In this document: positions 15,592 to 18,728 of the stretch, in pieces
Numbering within the stretch: position 1 is the stretch's first letter
Layout of the letters: every line of letters starts with the position of its first letter
Assembly (NCBI GenBank): GCA_958354085.1
Contig: CATWUX010000033.1
Span: forward strand, 1-18,728
Length of the DNA stretch: 18,728 nucleotides
Origin: an uncultured Oscillospiraceae bacterium
GTDB lineage: Bacteria; Bacillota; Clostridia; Oscillospirales; Acutalibacteraceae
Direction: 5' to 3'
Translations under genes and position numbers: made by a program
The notes under the pieces: model-generated
The model's database searches: none
The model's input: the letters and a program-made list of their open reading frames with translations, nothing else
Told to the model about the DNA's origin: nothing

Positions 15592-16424
15592 AATTGCAAT
15601 TTTTGGGAACGGCGGCGGCGGAGGCGTTCCCGGCCCTGTTTTGCCATTGCGAGGTTTGCCGGCGCGCCCGCGCAGCCGGCGGAAAGGACATTCGCGCGCG
15701 GTCGGGACTGCTGCTTAACGACACGGCTATGATTGATTTTCCGCCGGATATTTATCTGACGATGCTGCGGTTTGGGCTGGATATCGGCAATGTGCGCGAT
15801 TTGTTTATCACACATTCGCACAGCGACCATTTTGATGTAAACGAACTGCATATGCGGGATACCGGTGCGTTTTGCCATTTGCGCCCGGACGAACCGGGCG
15901 CGCTCAACGTATTCGGCAACGATGGAGTGACGCAGGTTTTGCACGGCTGTGCGGATCTGGATTTTGAAAACCAGACCTATCTGAATTTTACGGAAATTGC
16001 CTATTTTCAACCGGTAACCGCGCAAAACGGACTGGTATTCACCTATTTGCCCGCCACGCATAAGCGGGACGAGCATGCCGGCATCTATTTGATCGAGGGC
16101 GAAGGCAAACGCGTGTTGTATGCGCATGATACCGGCCTGTTTGATCCGCGCGTATACGATTTTCTGCGCGGGAAGCCGCTGGATGTGGTCAGTCTGGATT
16201 GCTGCTTCGGCAAGCTGGACGGCGGCTTCTACGGGCATATGGGATTGCCTCAAAACCGGCAGGTCGTCGCGCGGCTGCGGGAGGAGGGCTGCCTGAAGCC
16301 GGACACGCGTATCATCGTCCACCATTTTTCCCATAACTGCGGGCAGCTACATGCCGAGTTGGAGCAGGAGGTTGCCGCGGATGGCTTCCTCGTGGCCTAT
16401 GACGGTATGATTGTTACGCTGTAA
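15588..16424 (+). CDS. PhnP-like metallo-beta-lactamase-fold hydrolase
   Basis: A 278-residue cytoplasmic protein of the metallo-beta-lactamase superfamily. The metal motif H76-S-H78-S-D80-H81 is complete, followed by ATHKRDEH, YAHDTGLF and a C-terminal HHFSH. The N-terminal C19-x-C21-x2-C24 followed by RRAR resembles the structural zinc site of PhnP, a cyclic phosphodiesterase of phosphonate breakdown, but no other phn gene is present. The ATG at 15588 overlaps the pheA stop in ATGA, so the two are translationally coupled. A role in aromatic metabolism is not known and not claimed; phosphodiester or related hydrolysis is the best family guess. It ends the operon. Confidence 0.8.
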   Translation: MKLQFLGTAAAEAFPALFCHCEVCRRARAAGGKDIRARSGLLLNDTAMIDFPPDIYLTMLRFGLDIGNVRDLFITHSHSDHFDVNELHMRDTGAFCHLRPDEPGALNVFGNDGVTQVLHGCADLDFENQTYLNFTEIAYFQPVTAQNGLVFTYLPATHKRDEHAGIYLIEGEGKRVLYAHDTGLFDPRVYDFLRGKPLDVVSLDCCFGKLDGGFYGHMGLPQNRQVVARLREEGCLKPDTRIIVHHFSHNCGQLHAELEQEVAADGFLVAYDGMIVTL

Positions 16425-16476
16425 AAACATCCGGAGCGATAATCTCTCTCCTTGCCAATCTATTCCCACATTTGCA

Positions 16477-16509
16477 CAGGAGCCGTTTTTTGAAACGGCT
16501 CCTGTTTTT
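16477..16509 (+). terminator. Intrinsic terminator of the aroA-aroC-pheA operon
   Basis: A perfect 12-bp stem, CAGGAGCCGTTT (16477-16488) with AAACGGCTCCTG (16493-16504), has a TTTG loop and is followed by TTTTT. It acts on plus-strand transcripts; the other strand lacks a U-tract after the stem. Confidence 0.93.
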
Positions 16510-16560
16510 GCCGTTATGCGAGCCGAAAAGTACAAATACCGCAGAAGCACCTTGAAATCG

Positions 16561-16595
16561 ACCCGCGCCGAAAAGTATTCGGTGCGGGTATTTTC
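16561..16595. terminator. Second hairpin between the convergent operon and recG
   Basis: ACCCGCGCCGAA (16561-16572) pairs with TTCGGTGCGGGT (16578-16589) over 12 bp with one G-U pair and a 5-nt loop. On the plus strand ATTTTCG follows, a weak U-tract; on the minus strand, where recG ends 36 bp earlier, no U-tract follows. It may be a back-up or bidirectional terminator. Confidence 0.45.
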
Positions 16596-16624
16596 GTATG
16601 CAGAATGGCAGTCTGCCGCTCCTC

Positions 16625-18664
16625 CTAATTCAGCCCCTGTGCGCCGACCTGATCGAACAGGCGGCGCACTTCGGCGGCCAGCAGCCGGTGTTCCGGCTGC
16701 TCCAGCGCCGGATCCTCCGCCAGCAGCGCCTGCGCGGCTGACTGCGCCGCCTGAAACAGCGGCATATCGCCCATCAGATCGGCGATTTTGAGATCGGGCA
16801 GGCCATGCTGCCGGTTGCCGAAGAAATCGCCCGGGCCGCGCAGCTTGAGATCCTCGTCCGCGATTTTGAACCCGTCGTTGGTTGCGCACATCACCTTGAG
16901 CCGCCGAACGGCCTCCTCGTTTTGCGCGTCGGAAATCAGAATGCAGGTGGATTTGTACTGCCCGCGCCCGACGCGCCCGCGCAGCTGATGCAGCTGCGCC
17001 AGCCCGAAGCGTTCCGCATTCTCAATGACCATCAGCACGGCGTTCGGCACGTCTACGCCCACTTCGATGACCGTGGTGGACACCAGAATGGACAGCTCCC
17101 CGCGTGAAAACGCGCCCATGACCGCGTCCTTTTCCGCGCCCTTCATGCGCCCGTGCAGCAAGCCCAGCGAATAGCCCCGGAACGCGCCCGCCGCCAGCTC
17201 CTGCGCATAGGCGGTGGCGGAAACCAGCTCCGATTCGCCCTCCTCGACCAGCGGGCAGACGATGTATGCCTGCCGTCCCTCGTCCAGATGTTTTTTAACA
17301 TAGTTGTACGCGCGTTCGCGCTTGGAGGAAGGGATGGCAAAAGTTTCAATGGGCTGCCGCCCGGGCGGCAGCTCGTCCAGCACCGATACGTCCAGATCGC
17401 CGTACAAAATCAGCGCCAGCGTGCGGGGAATCGGTGTGGCGGACATGACCAGCAGATGCGGGTTGCCGCCCTTTCCGGCGAGAGCGGCGCGCTGCGCCAC
17501 GCCAAAACGGTGCTGCTCGTCGGTGATGACCAGCCCCAGCCGCGCAAAAGTTACGCCCTCCGAGAGCAGCGCGTGCGTACCGATGAGCAGGTCGATCTCC
17601 CCCGCCGCCAGTTGTTCACACACGGTGTGTTTTGCTGCGGCGGACAGAGAGCCGGTGAGCAGCCCGATGCGTACGCCGGTGCCGTCCAGCAGCGAGGCGA
17701 GCGACCGGCGGTGCTGTTCGGCGAGGATCTCGGTCGGCGCCATAAGCGCGGCCTGCCAACCGTTGCGGATCGCGGTATAGGCCGCGCCGGCCGCGACAGC
17801 GGTTTTGCCGCTGCCCACGTCGCCCTGCACCAGACGGCTCATGGGACAGGTCCCCTGCATATCCCGCACGCAATCCGCAATCGCGCGTTTTTGCGCGCCG
17901 GTCGGCGTGAACGGCAGATGCTCCAGAAATTCGGACGTATAATCTGCGGCCATGACCGCGCCGGTTTCGCTGCGTGTGCGTCCCTTGAGACGCAGCAGCC
18001 CCAGCTGAAGCAGCAGCAGCTCCTCGAATACCAGCCGCCGCCGCGCAACGGCAAGCGCTTCGTGACCGGAGGGGAAATGGATGTTTTCCAGCGCGAAACG
18101 GCGGGTACACAGCGTGTATTCCTGCCGCAGGGCGAACGGAAGCGGATCGTCGTCCAGCGCCGTGTCCAGCGCCTCCAGCGCGCGGGCAACCGTGGTTTCG
18201 ATGACACGGGTGCTGAGCCCCTCGGTCTGCGCATAGATCGGGCGGATGCGCGCGCCGCCGTCCGCCGGTTCAATGAGCGGCGAAGTCATCTCAAAGCGGC
18301 TGAGCTTGCGCGTGACCGCGCCGTACAGCAGATATTCCTCGCCGCGGCGCAGCTTATCCGCCAGATAGCGGTTGTTGAACAACGTGACCTGCACGGTGTT
18401 TTCGCCGTCGGAAGCGGCGAATTTGTAAAGCGTCATGCCCTTGCGGATGCGGTGCTCCGTCGCCGGCGTGAGCATGGTGACACGCACACAGCAGGGCTCG
18501 CCGACCGGCGCGGCCGCCAGCGGCACGACTGCCGACCAATCCTCATAGCTGCGCGGGAAATGGCGCAGCAGCGCATCGGTATCGGTGATGCCCAGCCGCG
18601 CAAACAGCGCCGCTCGCTTTTCCCCGATGCCGCCCAGCCGCGTCAGCGGTATCTGCAGCGTCAT
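16625..18664 (-). CDS. recG: ATP-dependent DNA helicase RecG
   Basis: Branched-DNA helicase that regresses stalled replication forks and processes Holliday junctions. The 679-residue length is typical. The N-terminal wedge (OB-fold) domain covers about 1-160. Walker A GDVGSGKT is at 281-288 (K287), the Walker B box is DEQH (382-385), and SATPIPRTL, then TTVIEVGVDVPNA and QLHQLRGRVGRG follow; the C-terminal region has LKLRGPGDFFG. The start was set at the ATG at 18664 because GGAGG lies about 9 nt upstream; an in-frame GTG at 18673 overlaps that site. It is convergent with the aromatic operon and unrelated to it in function. Confidence 0.96.
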   Translation of the reverse strand: MTLQIPLTRLGGIGEKRAALFARLGITDTDALLRHFPRSYEDWSAVVPLAAAPVGEPCCVRVTMLTPATEHRIRKGMTLYKFAASDGENTVQVTLFNNRYLADKLRRGEEYLLYGAVTRKLSRFEMTSPLIEPADGGARIRPIYAQTEGLSTRVIETTVARALEALDTALDDDPLPFALRQEYTLCTRRFALENIHFPSGHEALAVARRRLVFEELLLLQLGLLRLKGRTRSETGAVMAADYTSEFLEHLPFTPTGAQKRAIADCVRDMQGTCPMSRLVQGDVGSGKTAVAAGAAYTAIRNGWQAALMAPTEILAEQHRRSLASLLDGTGVRIGLLTGSLSAAAKHTVCEQLAAGEIDLLIGTHALLSEGVTFARLGLVITDEQHRFGVAQRAALAGKGGNPHLLVMSATPIPRTLALILYGDLDVSVLDELPPGRQPIETFAIPSSKRERAYNYVKKHLDEGRQAYIVCPLVEEGESELVSATAYAQELAAGAFRGYSLGLLHGRMKGAEKDAVMGAFSRGELSILVSTTVIEVGVDVPNAVLMVIENAERFGLAQLHQLRGRVGRGQYKSTCILISDAQNEEAVRRLKVMCATNDGFKIADEDLKLRGPGDFFGNRQHGLPDLKIADLMGDMPLFQAAQSAAQALLAEDPALEQPEHRLLAAEVRRLFDQVGAQGLN

Positions 18665-18728
18665 ACCAAACACCTCCGGATAAAAAATACAAAAAGCCGG
18701 CCAACGACCGCCTGAGGGCAGCGATTGA

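Noticed and set aside
17153..18715. 520-aa plus-strand ORF opposite recG
   Set aside because: It is antisense to a clear RecG with all helicase motifs and shows only low-complexity Arg/Gln-rich sequence.
18665..18728. Possible gene or terminator upstream of recG
   Set aside because: The last 64 bp hold the recG ribosome site and, on the minus strand, only a doubtful 5-bp hairpin before a short T-run; no coding sequence could be supported.

Overview
The window looks like chromosomal DNA from a GC-rich member of the Clostridia (Firmicutes), perhaps an Oscillospirales-type gut anaerobe. The lineage is inferred from three things: strong AGGAGG-type ribosome binding sites, sigma-A-like promoters with simple hairpin/U-tract terminators, and the gene families present (type I-beta DAHP synthase, fused chorismate mutase-prephenate dehydratase, ROK proteins). 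No tRNA, rRNA, CRISPR array or insertion sequence was seen.

Layout. (1) 1-3418 is the first half of an aromatic amino acid locus: the 3' end of aroE, aroK, then a strong promoter (950-978) with a 240-nt leader, DAHP synthase (aroF) and 3-dehydroquinate synthase (aroB), closed by a terminator. The leader encodes a 35-residue peptide packed with Phe, Tyr and Trp, followed by a rho-independent terminator and a competing pairing that uses the leader's own stop codon. This is a classical ribosome-mediated attenuator placed on the first step of the common aromatic pathway. (2) 3419-11946 is a carbohydrate module: aldose 1-epimerase, a ROK-family repressor, a ROK sugar kinase, a FucI-like sugar isomerase, a GatZ/KbaZ-like protein, a lipoprotein esterase of the sialate O-acetylesterase (SASA) type and a cytoplasmic GDSL/SGNH esterase, closed by a terminator. 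(3) 11980-16510 is the second half of the aromatic locus with its own promoter: aroA, aroC, pheA and a translationally coupled PhnP-like metallo-beta-lactamase-fold protein, closed by a terminator. (4) recG lies on the minus strand at 16625-18664, convergent with the aromatic operon.

How the genes work together. AroF, AroB, AroE, AroK, AroA and AroC give six of the seven steps from erythrose-4-phosphate plus PEP to chorismate; only 3-dehydroquinate dehydratase (aroD/aroQ) is not seen. PheA then leads to phenylpyruvate. No tyrA was seen. Control appears split: aroF-aroB by attenuation, while aroA-aroC-pheA starts at a separate promoter with only a ~55-nt leader, too short for a similar device. 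The sugar module is consistent with removing acetyl groups from a glycan or sugar, then isomerising and phosphorylating the freed sugar; the actual sugar cannot be told from sequence and no transporter is present.

Most worth a second look: the aromatic leader peptide and its stop-codon antiterminator; three palindromes in the 143-bp gap between the ROK repressor and the ROK kinase; and the FucI-like/GatZ-like pair without a catalytic aldolase partner.
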